55,964 nucleotides of DNA from DATGWF01 sp035299585. GTDB lineage: Bacteria > Actinomycetota > Actinomycetes > Actinomycetales > Microbacteriaceae. Positions 42,202-50,184 of this stretch are shown here, one piece after another; position 1 is the stretch's first letter, and every line of letters begins with the position of its first letter. Both the position numbers and the translations under genes were made by a program. The DNA lies in assembly GCA_035299585.1 (NCBI GenBank), contig DATGWF010000016.1:1-55964 (forward strand), read 5' to 3'. Under the pieces are notes generated by a model. That model was not told the origin of the DNA. It saw only the letters and a list, made by a program, of their open reading frames with translations, and searched no databases.

Positions 42202-43562
42202 TCGACGACCAGCCTCGGTTGTGTTCGAACCGTGTCCGACAGCCGCAGGAGCAGCGCGATGACAACCCAGTTGGCGACGAGGGAGGAGCCGCCCGCCGCG
42301 AGGAATGGGGTCGTCAGACCGGTGAGCGGGATGACTCGGGTGACGCCTCCAACGACAATGAACACCTGGAATGCGACCGTGAAGGCAAGACCCACGGCGA
42401 GCAACTTTCCAAAATCGTCATGGCCGGCGAATCCGATGCGGAAGCCTCGGGCGACGAGCAGGATGTACAGTGCCAGAATCGCGAAGATTCCGGCCAGGCC
42501 CAGTTCTTCTCCGAGGCTCGCGATGATGTAGTCGCTTTGCGGCACGGGAGTGATGTCCGGACGCCCGAGTCCCCAACCGGTTCCAATGAGTCCACCGTGC
42601 GCGAGGCCAAAGATCCCTTGGACGAGCTGGTAGCTCCCACCGTCGGTGTCGTAGGTTGACGCATCGAACGCATGCAGCCAGTTATGGAAGCGGCCTTGAA
42701 CATAGCTCAGTCGGCTGGCAACGAGCGCCGCACCGGAACCGAAGAGGCCCAGACCGATTGCGACCCAGGAGAACTGTCCGGTCGCAACGTAGAGCATGGC
42801 GAGAAACATGCCGAAGTAGAGCAAGGCGGTTCCGAGGTCGTGTTGAAACACCATGACCGTCATTGCGGCGGCCCACATCACGAGCATCGGACCGAGGTCA
42901 CGGACCCGAGGGAGCCGGACGCCGAGCACCCTGCGCCCGACGAGAGAGAGCGATTCACGGTTGCGGACGAGATACCCCGCGAAAAAGACCGCGATTGCGA
43001 TTTTGGCCACCTCGCCCGGTTGGAAGCTCACGCCACCAATCGCTACCCAGGCGCGGGCGCCGCTCACTTCCAGGCCAATGCCGGGGACAAGTGGCATGAC
43101 CAAGAGCACGATGGCGACGAACCCGAAAATGTAGGTGTATCGGAACAAGGTTCGGTGATTTCTGAGCAATCCGACGGTTGCGAGCGCCGCGCCAATCGCG
43201 ATTGCGCTCCAGAGCACTTGGCGAATGGCCACACTGTCAAATCCCGACACCCCCTCCGCGAGGTCGATGCGGTAGATCATGGTGATGCCGAGGCCGTTGA
43301 GCGTCGTCGCAATTGGCAGGATGAACGGATCGGCGTCTCTCGCCCGCACTCGGAGCGTCACGTGCACGCCGAGCGCGAGGCAGGCGAGACCGCACAGGAG
43401 CATCGCAAGCCCGGGATCGAAGGTGCCTCGAACGCCGAGCTCAACGAGAAGCACGGCGAGACCGGTTATCGCGAACGAGAAGGCGAGCAGTGCAAGCTCG
43501 AGGTTTCGGAGCTTCTGCGGTAATCGAATCCGACTGACCGGACCTGTCGACCGCAGGGTCAT
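42198..43562 (-). CDS. rodA: FtsW/RodA/SpoVE family peptidoglycan glycosyltransferase
   Basis: A 454-residue polytopic membrane enzyme with about 11-12 helices polymerising lipid II together with a class B PBP. Conserved features include GVSFQPGEVAKIAIAVFFAG, the catalytic-type MVFQHDLGTALLYFGMF, and DYIIASLGEELGLAG. Position between pstP and pbpA indicates RodA rather than FtsW. Four-base overlaps on both sides. Confidence 0.93.
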   Translation of the reverse strand: MTLRSTGPVSRIRLPQKLRNLELALLAFSFAITGLAVLLVELGVRGTFDPGLAMLLCGLACLALGVHVTLRVRARDADPFILPIATTLNGLGITMIYRIDLAEGVSGFDSVAIRQVLWSAIAIGAALATVGLLRNHRTLFRYTYIFGFVAIVLLVMPLVPGIGLEVSGARAWVAIGGVSFQPGEVAKIAIAVFFAGYLVRNRESLSLVGRRVLGVRLPRVRDLGPMLVMWAAAMTVMVFQHDLGTALLYFGMFLAMLYVATGQFSWVAIGLGLFGSGAALVASRLSYVQGRFHNWLHAFDASTYDTDGGSYQLVQGIFGLAHGGLIGTGWGLGRPDITPVPQSDYIIASLGEELGLAGIFAILALYILLVARGFRIGFAGHDDFGKLLAVGLAFTVAFQVFIVVGGVTRVIPLTGLTTPFLAAGGSSLVANWVVIALLLRLSDTVRTQPRLVVE

Positions 43563-44800
43563 GGGGTTCCGCCGGTAACGTCGTCGCGCAGGCGATCGAC
43601 AATCGCACGCGCTTCCAGCAGGGAGTCTGCGCTAATGGTTGCCTCGAGCAACTTCTGGTCGTAGGCGCTCAGTTTGCCCACCTTGACGGAGGTCGTTTCG
43701 ACCGGGTGGTGCAGAGTGATAGGCCCGATGTTCTGTTGGATGCCCTGATAGATGACCACAACCCCGGCGTTTTCACCGACGAAGAATCGGGACTGAGTCC
43801 ACTGATACGCGGCCGAACCGAGGAGGCCGAGCGTGGCAAGCAAGAGGGCGATCCCGCTCACCCAGATCCAACGCCGCCTCCGTTCGCGACGCAGGTCTTC
43901 GGCGATGAGTTCGTCGAGGTAGGCGGAGTTCTCGGGTTCGAAATGCGCCTCGTGTACTGCCCCGGTGCGGAACGTCGGAAGCCGTAATGGTCGAGCCCGA
44001 GTGGGTTCCGGCAATTGGAACGAAATCGGATTCGCCGCCGAGCCGACAAGGAGCGGTTGGCGGTTCGGCGCTGGGGGCTCACCGATGTCGATGACAATGA
44101 CCGTGACATTGTCGGGGGCGCCACCATCGAGGGCCGCCCGCATGAGCCTGTCGGCGGCGGGCTTGACTCCGTCGGACGAACTCAAAATATCCTTGAGGTC
44201 GTCGAAAGGCACGACTCCGGACAGTCCGTCGGAGCACAACATCCAGCGATCTCCGTCATGCGCTTGCAGCAGGAGCGAGTCGATGTCGGGCTGAGATTCG
44301 ACATCGCCCAGCACCCGCATGAGCACCGAACGACGCGGATGGGTTCGCGCCTCATCTTCGGTAATGCGACCGGCATCGACGAGCCGCTGCACAAAGGTGT
44401 GGTCAGTCGTGATTTGCGCGAGCTCTCCCGCCCGGAGCAGGTACAGCCGGCTGTCGCCGATGTGACTGACCACCATCGTGTCGCCGCAGAGCGACACCGC
44501 CGTAAAGGTGGTGCCCATTCCGGTGAGTTCGCGATGCTCGGCGACGGTCGCCCCAATGTGGGTGTTCACTTCGGTGATGGCCGCTGCCATCGCCTCGGCT
44601 GCGGCCTGAGCGGAATCGAATTCGCGATCGAGGTCGGCGATGCGTTGCATCGCGATTGCAGAGGCGACGTCTCCTCCCGCATGACCGCCCATTCCGTCAG
44701 CGACAGCGAATACCCGGCTCCCGGCGTAGCCGGAGTCCTGGTTGGTCGCGCGGACCTTGCCGACGTGCGAGACGGTGGCGCTCGCCTTGATGGACACCAC
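43559..44800 (-). CDS. pstP: PP2C-family Ser/Thr phosphatase PstP
   Basis: The phosphatase that reverses PknA/PknB phosphorylation. The PP2C domain (about 1-240) shows VGKVRATNQDS, VADGMGGHAGGDVAS, SHIGDSRLYLLR, CSDGLSGV and PDNVTVIVIDI, all metal-binding aspartates kept. A linker, one membrane helix (IWVSGIALLLATLGLLGSAAY) and a short external domain follow. 413 residues. Start is one of two adjoining GTG codons (44800 or 44797), just after the fhaB stop; a longer frame to 44944 is a shadow inside fhaB. Confidence 0.94.
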   Translation of the reverse strand: MVSIKASATVSHVGKVRATNQDSGYAGSRVFAVADGMGGHAGGDVASAIAMQRIADLDREFDSAQAAAEAMAAAITEVNTHIGATVAEHRELTGMGTTFTAVSLCGDTMVVSHIGDSRLYLLRAGELAQITTDHTFVQRLVDAGRITEDEARTHPRRSVLMRVLGDVESQPDIDSLLLQAHDGDRWMLCSDGLSGVVPFDDLKDILSSSDGVKPAADRLMRAALDGGAPDNVTVIVIDIGEPPAPNRQPLLVGSAANPISFQLPEPTRARPLRLPTFRTGAVHEAHFEPENSAYLDELIAEDLRRERRRRWIWVSGIALLLATLGLLGSAAYQWTQSRFFVGENAGVVVIYQGIQQNIGPITLHHPVETTSVKVGKLSAYDQKLLEATISADSLLEARAIVDRLRDDVTGGTP

Positions 44801-44802
44801 GG

Positions 44803-45297
44803 TTATCGCCGCAATTCGAATGTTGTCGCACCGATGGTGATGGGCGTGTTCAGAGAAACGGGGGCCGGCGCGCTCACGCGAACCCCAGCGAGGAAGGTGC
44901 CGTTGGTCGAGTCGAGATCCTGCAGCATCCACTGGCCGTTCCACAGCGATAGTCGCGCGTGCCGTGTCGATGTGATGTCATCGCGCAAAATGAGCGACGA
45001 TTCGGGCGAACGCCCGATGGTGATTTCGTCCCCAGACAGGGGAATCTCGGCGCCCACCTTCGGGCCACCTGTGATGGTGAGGCGCCGAGCCGACTCGGCG
45101 GTTGCGGGTATCGGGGCGACCGCCTCCGCGCCGGGCAACACTGGTGGGGTCTCGACGGGAGGTCCCGGTGGGTTCGCAACCCGGCGAACCCGCTGGCCAA
45201 ACAGGTCGCTCCGCAGGGCGTAGACGACGGCGAAAATGAAAAACCAGAGGAGCGCAAGGAAGGCGAGCTGCAAGACGAGCAGCGTCAGTTGACTCAT
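44803..45297 (-). CDS. fhaB: FHA-domain protein FhaB
   Basis: A 164-residue protein with one N-terminal membrane helix (LLVLQLAFLALLWFFIFAVVYAL) and a C-terminal FHA domain that binds phosphothreonine: GRSPESSLILRDD, STRHARLSL, LDSTNGTFL. Rv0019c-like (FipA), linked to division and PknA substrates. I choose ATG 45297, which overlaps the fhaA stop (ATGA) and has GGAG upstream; an ATG at 45309 is also in frame. Confidence 0.92.
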   Translation of the reverse strand: MSQLTLLVLQLAFLALLWFFIFAVVYALRSDLFGQRVRRVANPPGPPVETPPVLPGAEAVAPIPATAESARRLTITGGPKVGAEIPLSGDEITIGRSPESSLILRDDITSTRHARLSLWNGQWMLQDLDSTNGTFLAGVRVSAPAPVSLNTPITIGATTFELRR

Positions 45298-46034
45298 TGC
45301 TCGCTCCAAAATCCATCGAACCGTTCGGTCGACGGGTTGCTGTCACCACCCGGCTGGACCGGTCGGCCGTTCGCCGACGCGAGGATACGGAAAACAATGC
45401 GGGTTCGGCCAATAGTGATAACGGACTCCGGCTCGAGCACTGCTTCTGAAACGGGAATTCCGTCGAGTTGCGTGCCATTGGTCGAACCCAGGTCGCGCAC
45501 GCGAGCCCGGTGGCCGTCCCACTCGACGGCCGCGTGTTTGCGCGAGGCGCCGGAATCGTCAATGGTGAGGTCAGCATCCGAACCACGACCAATGATGAGT
45601 CGTCCCGGCTTGAGCTCGACACGACTCGATCCCAGATCGAGGACCGCGGTCCAGTCAACGTCACCCTGTTCCATATTCGAATCGACTTGGAGCATCCCGG
45701 GGGAGAGCGTCAAATCTGACTGGAGCCGAATAGCGACAGGTCCGGCGAACTGGTACTGCTGGGCCTTTGCGTGCTTCGTGACCAGAGCGGAGAGCTCGTC
45801 GATGAGGGTGGTGCCGAGCGACGTCATGCGATCGAAGTCTTCTCCCGCCAGGCGAACCGTGAAGAGATTCGGGACGAGCACGCGATCGCGCGAGACGACC
45901 GAGGCCTTCGTGTCAAGCTCGCGCTTGAGAGCCGAGGTAATCTCGACCGGCTGCAGGCCCGAGCGGAACGTCTTCGCGAACACACCGTTCACGATGCGTT
46001 CGAGACCGCGCTCGATGTTGTCCAGTACGCCCAA
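45294..46034 (-). CDS. fhaA: FHA-domain protein FhaA (DUF3662 + FHA)
   Basis: A 246-residue cytoplasmic protein. The N-terminal DUF3662 domain (about 1-115, FDNI-type start GVLDNIERGLERIVNGVFAK, PVEITSALKRELD) is followed by an acidic linker and a C-terminal FHA domain (IGRGSDADLTIDD, ASRKHAAVEWDG, GSTNGTQLDG). FhaA binds phosphorylated MviN/MurJ pseudokinase in mycobacteria; here MurJ lacks that domain. Start appears to be TTG 46034 with AGGA upstream. It heads the fhaA-pknB operon; a TACGCT at 46065-46070 could be its -10. Confidence 0.9.
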   Translation of the reverse strand: MGVLDNIERGLERIVNGVFAKTFRSGLQPVEITSALKRELDTKASVVSRDRVLVPNLFTVRLAGEDFDRMTSLGTTLIDELSALVTKHAKAQQYQFAGPVAIRLQSDLTLSPGMLQVDSNMEQGDVDWTAVLDLGSSRVELKPGRLIIGRGSDADLTIDDSGASRKHAAVEWDGHRARVRDLGSTNGTQLDGIPVSEAVLEPESVITIGRTRIVFRILASANGRPVQPGGDSNPSTERFDGFWSEQ

Positions 46035-46159
46035 TGGGTTCCTGCCTTCCGGAGTCTGTGCAAAAGCGTAGCCTCATCCGCCCGTGAATCACCTGCGGAA
46101 CGGCGTGGTGTTGGGTTTCGTGCTAGTCTCGAGCGGTCGGCGCGCCCCGTGCCGACGTC

Positions 46160-46243
46160 GCGCGAGTGGCGGAATAGGCAGACGCGCTGGCTTCAGGTGC
46201 CAGTACTCGCAAGGGTGTGGGGGTTCAAGTCCCCCCTCGCGCA
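46160..46243 (+). tRNA. tRNA-Leu (CAG)
   Basis: 84 bases with a long variable arm. Acceptor GCGCGAG/CTCGCGC plus A; anticodon stem CTGGC/GCCAG, loop TTCAGGT, anticodon CAG at 46194-46196. No CCA encoded. This tRNA next to the fhaA-pknB cluster is common in actinobacteria. Confidence 0.97.
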
Positions 46244-46245
46244 CG

Positions 46246-46269
46246 AAACCCCGGTTCGCCGGGGTTTTT
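46246..46269 (+). terminator. Terminator after tRNA-Leu
   Basis: AAACCCCGG, loop TTCG, CCGGGGTTTTT. A nine-pair stem with U-tract three bases behind the tRNA; it may also end the leftward HAD phosphatase transcript. Confidence 0.85.
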
Positions 46270-46283
46270 CGCATTCGGGGGCG

Positions 46284-46973
46284 TTAGCCCCCGATGAGGA
46301 GGCGGCGTAAATCGTCCGTTGATGCCACGACGGCGAGTGCCCCCTCCGCTTCGGCCGGTGAGCCGTACCCCCACTCCACCAGGATTGTCGGCACCTCGTG
46401 CTCAATCGCACCGGCCACATCCACGCCGCGGTCGCCCACGAGGACTGGAGCCTCGATGTCGACGCCGACGGCGGCCAGACGGAGGAGTGCTTCAGCGACA
46501 ACGGCGCTTTTCGAACTGCGGTGGGCGCTGTCATCCGCGCCAACACAAACGGTAAACAACTCGGAGAGTCCGTGGTGCTCGAGCACCGTTCGGGCGCTCG
46601 ATTCGGGCTTGCTCGTCGCAAGGGCGATAGGAACCCCGGCCGCAAAGAGTCCCTCGAGTACACCGCGCATGCCCGGGAAGAGTGCGAGAGCTGACTCGGT
46701 CCCCTCGGTGAGTTCTCTGTACATCGCTCGAGCGCGAAGCGCATCTTCATCACTCAGGCCGGCACGCCGCTTGAGCGATTCGAACAGGGGCGGACCGACC
46801 CAGGCCATGAGCTCACTCTCGCTGGGAACCGGAAGGCCCATACACTCATGCATCCGGCGAAGGCCGTCCAGGATGATTGGCGCTGAATCGACAAGGGTGC
46901 CGTCAAGATCAAACAGCACGGCGGACCAGGTTCGGGTCACGGATGAGCGGAGCTCGGTGTCAGTCACATGCAC
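46284..46973 (-). CDS. HAD-superfamily phosphatase (Gph/PgmB-like)
   Basis: A 229-residue hydrolase with motif I LFDLDGTLVDS near residue 20, motif II ATSKPESSART near 120, and motif III/IV with VLVGDRGVDVAGA near 175. Likely acts on a small phosphoester such as 2-phosphoglycolate or a sugar phosphate; the substrate cannot be read from sequence. Start GTG 46973 with TACACT six bases upstream supports this start and a leaderless mRNA. Confidence 0.88.
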   Translation of the reverse strand: MHVTDTELRSSVTRTWSAVLFDLDGTLVDSAPIILDGLRRMHECMGLPVPSESELMAWVGPPLFESLKRRAGLSDEDALRARAMYRELTEGTESALALFPGMRGVLEGLFAAGVPIALATSKPESSARTVLEHHGLSELFTVCVGADDSAHRSSKSAVVAEALLRLAAVGVDIEAPVLVGDRGVDVAGAIEHEVPTILVEWGYGSPAEAEGALAVVASTDDLRRLLIGG

Positions 46974-46979
46974 TGATGC

Positions 46980-46985
46980 AGTGTA
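46980..46985 (-). promoter_or_regulatory. -10 element of leaderless HAD gene
   Basis: TACACT on the minus strand, six bases before GTG 46973. Confidence 0.5.
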
Positions 46986-47026
46986 GGCACACCGGTCGGA
47001 TCTTGACCGATTCGGCGACCGTGTCG

Positions 47027-47722
47027 CTAGAACAGGCGCGGGACACCGTCGTCGACGCCCTTCATTGCGTCATAATCCAGGACGACGCAGCGAATGCCGC
47101 GGTCTTCCGCGAGCGTGCGGGCCTGCGGCTTGATTTCCTGCGCCGCGAAAACGCCCTGGACTGGTGCGAGGAGCGGGTCTCGGTTCATGAGCTCGAGGTA
47201 GCGGGTGAGCTGTTCAACGCCGTCAATCTCGCCCCGACGTTTGATTTCAATCGCGACGGATCGACCGTCGGCGTCGGTTGCCAAGATGTCGACCGGACCG
47301 ATCGCCGTCATATATTCGCGGCGGACGAGTGTGTGCCCGTCGCCGAGCAGTTCGATCTGTTCGGCCAGAAGCTTTTGCAGGTGTGCCTCGACGCCGTCCT
47401 TGACGAGACCCGGGTCCACGCCCAGCTCGTGTGATGAGTCGTGCAAAACCTCGAACAGGGAGACGACGAGCTGGTCGGCCGTCTTCTGGTGGGCGACCCG
47501 CCAGAGGGCCGTCACTCCGGCAGCGGCCTGCTCAGACGACGGTTCTTCGACGCTGAACGAGCACGGCGGGCTCATCCAGTTCAACGGCTTATAGCTGCCT
47601 CCGTCGGAGTGAATGAGCACACTGCCGTCGTTCTTGACCATGAGCACCCGGGTTGCGAGCGGAAGGTGCGCGCTCAACCGGCCGGTGTATTCCACCGAGC
47701 AGGATGCGACGACCAATCTCAC
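47027..47722 (-). CDS. nucS: Mismatch-specific endonuclease NucS (EndoMS)
   Basis: A 231-residue nuclease that cuts both strands at mismatches; it replaces MutSL in actinobacteria. An N-terminal OB-like domain (about 1-105) is followed by the nuclease domain with catalytic residues in GPVDILATDADG and VAIEIKRRGEIDGVEQL near 155-185. The terminal residues PRLF resemble a sliding-clamp-binding motif known in this family. Start GTG 47722 lies six bases after TAAACT, whose TAA is the stop codon of the upstream MFS gene. Confidence 0.94.
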   Translation of the reverse strand: MRLVVASCSVEYTGRLSAHLPLATRVLMVKNDGSVLIHSDGGSYKPLNWMSPPCSFSVEEPSSEQAAAGVTALWRVAHQKTADQLVVSLFEVLHDSSHELGVDPGLVKDGVEAHLQKLLAEQIELLGDGHTLVRREYMTAIGPVDILATDADGRSVAIEIKRRGEIDGVEQLTRYLELMNRDPLLAPVQGVFAAQEIKPQARTLAEDRGIRCVVLDYDAMKGVDDGVPRLF

Positions 47723-47728
47723 AGTGCG

Positions 47729-47734
47729 AGTTTA
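47729..47734 (-). promoter_or_regulatory. -10 element of leaderless nucS, sharing the MFS stop codon
   Basis: TAAACT; its first three bases are the TAA stop of the first MFS gene (47732-47734). Confidence 0.5.
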
Positions 47735-48925
47735 TGAGGTTCGGGCATGCGGGCCGGATGCCTCGCGCGCGGCCGGGGCGACAAGGGCGGCGATGGTGAG
47801 GAGGCCAATGAACACGGTGAGCGCAGGGAGAATCCCGATGGCGTGTCCGATGAACCCGAGTGCGGGCGGACCGATGAGGAACGCGCCGTACCCCAAAGAC
47901 GACACCACGCTGACGCGAGCCGGACCGTTTGGACCGTCCGCCGCCGCAGACATCCCGAGTGGGAACCCGAGCGAAACCCCGGCTCCCCAGAGCAGGCAGC
48001 CGATAACGAGGAGTGGGACCTCGGTGCCCCAGATATAGAGCGAGAGTCCGACGAGTGCCGCGGCGGCAGAGACCCGCAGAACCTGAACACGTCCCCAACG
48101 GTCGACCGCGGGTCCGCCGACGAGCCGAACGAGCGTCATTCCAGCGACGAACACGCCAAAGAGGAGAGCGCCGGTGGCTTGAGAGAGGCCGTGACCATCG
48201 ACCGCACCAATCGCGAGCCAGTCATTGGCGCCGCCCTCTGCGAATCCGTTCGCGAGCACGCCGATTCCGATGAGCAAGACAATCGGGCTGCGCCACGCGA
48301 GCCCATTCTCCCGGAGGCGTTCGCCCGTGGATTGACGTTCTCCGTCCGCCTCGAGGTCGTCTCGGTTGGGGATCCCGGGGAGCGCCCAGAGCGTGAGGAG
48401 CACGCTCGCCCCGACGACGACGCCAATGTTGAGCAGTACGGACCAACCGGCGGCCGCTGCGGCGGATCCCCCCAGGGCGCCGAGAACAGTGCCAACGGAG
48501 AAGAATGCGTGCATGAGCGGCATGAGCGTCTTGCCGATCTCTCGCTCGTTCGCGGCGGCCTCAATATTGGTGACGACGTCGGCCGCGCCCATGCTGAGTC
48601 CCCAGATAAGTGCGCCTCCGGCAACAGCGACAATCGAACCGAGCAGGCTCGATCCAATCCCGACCGCGAGAATGCCGATGAACATTCCGGCAAAGCCGCC
48701 GAGCAGGGCACGTTTTGCACCGAACCGATGCATCACAAGCGGACCGATGGACAGACCGGCGATGGCGCCGACTGCGCCACCCAGGAGCGCGAGACCGATT
48801 GCTTGGAGGTCGGAACCGGTGTCGATTCGGACAGCCGGCAGTCGTGCAGCCCAGGTGGCACTCACCGCTCCGTTCACCAGGAACAGCGCGAAGACTGCAT
48901 TTCGCCAGCGGAGGAGGTCAGGCAT
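47732..48925 (-). CDS. MFS transporter (tandem copy 1)
   Basis: A 397-residue, 12-helix major facilitator. Start MPDLLRWRNAVFALFLVNGA; conserved loop HRFGAKRALLGGFAGMF, RLVGGPAVDRWGRVQVLR at the second half. Closely resembles the adjacent upstream gene and thus arose by duplication. Similar to YbjJ/fucose-permease-like carriers; substrate unknown. ATG 48925 has TAATCT six bases upstream, its TAA being the stop codon of the other MFS gene. Confidence 0.88.
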   Translation of the reverse strand: MPDLLRWRNAVFALFLVNGAVSATWAARLPAVRIDTGSDLQAIGLALLGGAVGAIAGLSIGPLVMHRFGAKRALLGGFAGMFIGILAVGIGSSLLGSIVAVAGGALIWGLSMGAADVVTNIEAAANEREIGKTLMPLMHAFFSVGTVLGALGGSAAAAAGWSVLLNIGVVVGASVLLTLWALPGIPNRDDLEADGERQSTGERLRENGLAWRSPIVLLIGIGVLANGFAEGGANDWLAIGAVDGHGLSQATGALLFGVFVAGMTLVRLVGGPAVDRWGRVQVLRVSAAAALVGLSLYIWGTEVPLLVIGCLLWGAGVSLGFPLGMSAAADGPNGPARVSVVSSLGYGAFLIGPPALGFIGHAIGILPALTVFIGLLTIAALVAPAAREASGPHARTS

Positions 48926-48931
48926 TGCCTC

Positions 48932-48937
48932 AGATTA
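48932..48937 (-). promoter_or_regulatory. -10 element of MFS copy 1, sharing the stop codon of copy 2
   Basis: TAATCT; bases TAA (48937-48935) are the stop of the upstream MFS gene. Six bases (GAGGCA) to ATG 48925; GAGG here is too close to serve as ribosome-binding site. Confidence 0.45.
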
Positions 48938-50167
48938 TCGTGTGGACGCCGGCGAACCGGAGCCGCGACGGTGCCCGAGGGCGGCGAAGCCGAAGACGAA
49001 CGCAACTGCGAGGAGCGGCACGAGGGCCAGCTGGGCGTTCAGCACTCCAACGTGAGCGCCAATCCAACCGAGTGCGGGCGGTCCGACCAATCCCGAGGCG
49101 TACCCCACACTTGAAACGGCGGCGACCCTGGCTGCCCGATTCCCGACCGAACCGGCCGCGGACATGAGCGTCGGGAACGCGAGGCCAACGCCGAGTCCCC
49201 ACAGTGCCGAACCCAGGAGCGCGAGCGGGACGGAGTGCCCGAAGACGAACACGACGATCCCGGTCGCGATGCACACGACGGAGCCGCGGTACACGACAAC
49301 CCGACCCCAGCGATCGGTCAGTGGTCCGCCAATCAACCGGATGAGCGTCATGCCGCCGACGAACAGCCCAAACCCGAGCGCGCCCAGAGCGTTGCTGAAG
49401 CCGTGCCCATCGACCATTCCGAGCGCGATCCAATCGTTCGCTGCGCCCTCGGCGAATCCCGTGCCAATCAGGCACACACCCATGAATGCCACGAACGGGT
49501 CGCGCCAGACCGCGAGGGCCTCGCGAGCTCGATTGCGCCAACCGAGCGGCTCGGTGAGCGCGGCGACGTCTGCGGTTTCGGAACGGTCGGGCAGCATCAC
49601 GAGCGCCCCGAGAGCGAGGCCGGCGCACAGCAACACCATGATCGAAAAATGCCAGACGACCGGAACGTGTGCCGCCGCGAAACCGGCCGCGATGAGGGCG
49701 CCGGTGACTGTGCCGATTGAAAAGAAACCGTGGATGAGTGGCATGACGGTCTTGCCAATGGCCCGCTCGGCCAAGCTGCCCTCGATGTTGATCAGCACCC
49801 CGGAGGCACCGAAACCGCAGCCAAAGCCGAATAGTCCGAGCGCAATTGCCCAAACATCACCGATCACGCTCGAGCCGAATCCCATTGTGAGAACACCGAC
49901 AAGCCCGGTCGACATCGTGATGAGTAACGCACGGTGGGCGCCAAATTTGGCCACCAAAAACGTGGAAGAGCCGAGCCCAATGAGCGCGCCAATCGACCCC
50001 GCGAGCAGGAACGTCCCGGTGCTCGAGGTCGTGAGTCCCGTGTCATCTCGGAGCGTGGGAAGCCGGCTCAGCCAGGTCGAGCCGCCGACGCCCTGCACGA
50101 AGAACAGGATAAATACCGCGTTGCGCCAGCGCCGAAGCCCACGATTCTCGCCCAGCTGCACACTCAC
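48935..50167 (-). CDS. MFS transporter (tandem copy 2)
   Basis: A 410-residue, 12-helix transporter. RRWRNAVFILFFVQGVGGSTWLSRLP at the start (shown by parts), loop FGAHRALLITMSTG, and RLIGGPLTDRWGRVVVYRG are colinear with copy 1; the two are obvious paralogues. Substrate unknown; sugar or drug efflux are both possible. GTG 50167 has TAACCT six bases upstream. Divergent from the M13 peptidase gene with only 17 bases between start codons. Confidence 0.88.
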   Translation of the reverse strand: MSVQLGENRGLRRWRNAVFILFFVQGVGGSTWLSRLPTLRDDTGLTTSSTGTFLLAGSIGALIGLGSSTFLVAKFGAHRALLITMSTGLVGVLTMGFGSSVIGDVWAIALGLFGFGCGFGASGVLINIEGSLAERAIGKTVMPLIHGFFSIGTVTGALIAAGFAAAHVPVVWHFSIMVLLCAGLALGALVMLPDRSETADVAALTEPLGWRNRAREALAVWRDPFVAFMGVCLIGTGFAEGAANDWIALGMVDGHGFSNALGALGFGLFVGGMTLIRLIGGPLTDRWGRVVVYRGSVVCIATGIVVFVFGHSVPLALLGSALWGLGVGLAFPTLMSAAGSVGNRAARVAAVSSVGYASGLVGPPALGWIGAHVGVLNAQLALVPLLAVAFVFGFAALGHRRGSGSPASTR

Positions 50168-50171
50168 TCAA

Positions 50172-50179
50172 TAAGGTTA
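50172..50179. promoter_or_regulatory. Overlapping divergent -10 elements
   Basis: TAAGGTTA reads TAAGGT rightward (50172-50177, seven bases before ATG 50185) and TAACCT leftward (50179-50174, six bases before GTG 50167). Confidence 0.5.
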
Positions 50180-50184
50180 GGGGC

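Noticed and set aside
46160..46290. Integration site at tRNA-Leu
   Set aside because: No integrase, no repeat of the tRNA 3' end nearby; the repeat behind it is a simple terminator.
47747..49114. 455-residue frame antisense to the MFS genes
   Set aside because: Highly charged, Glu/Asp/Arg-rich product typical of the reverse complement of membrane-protein codons.
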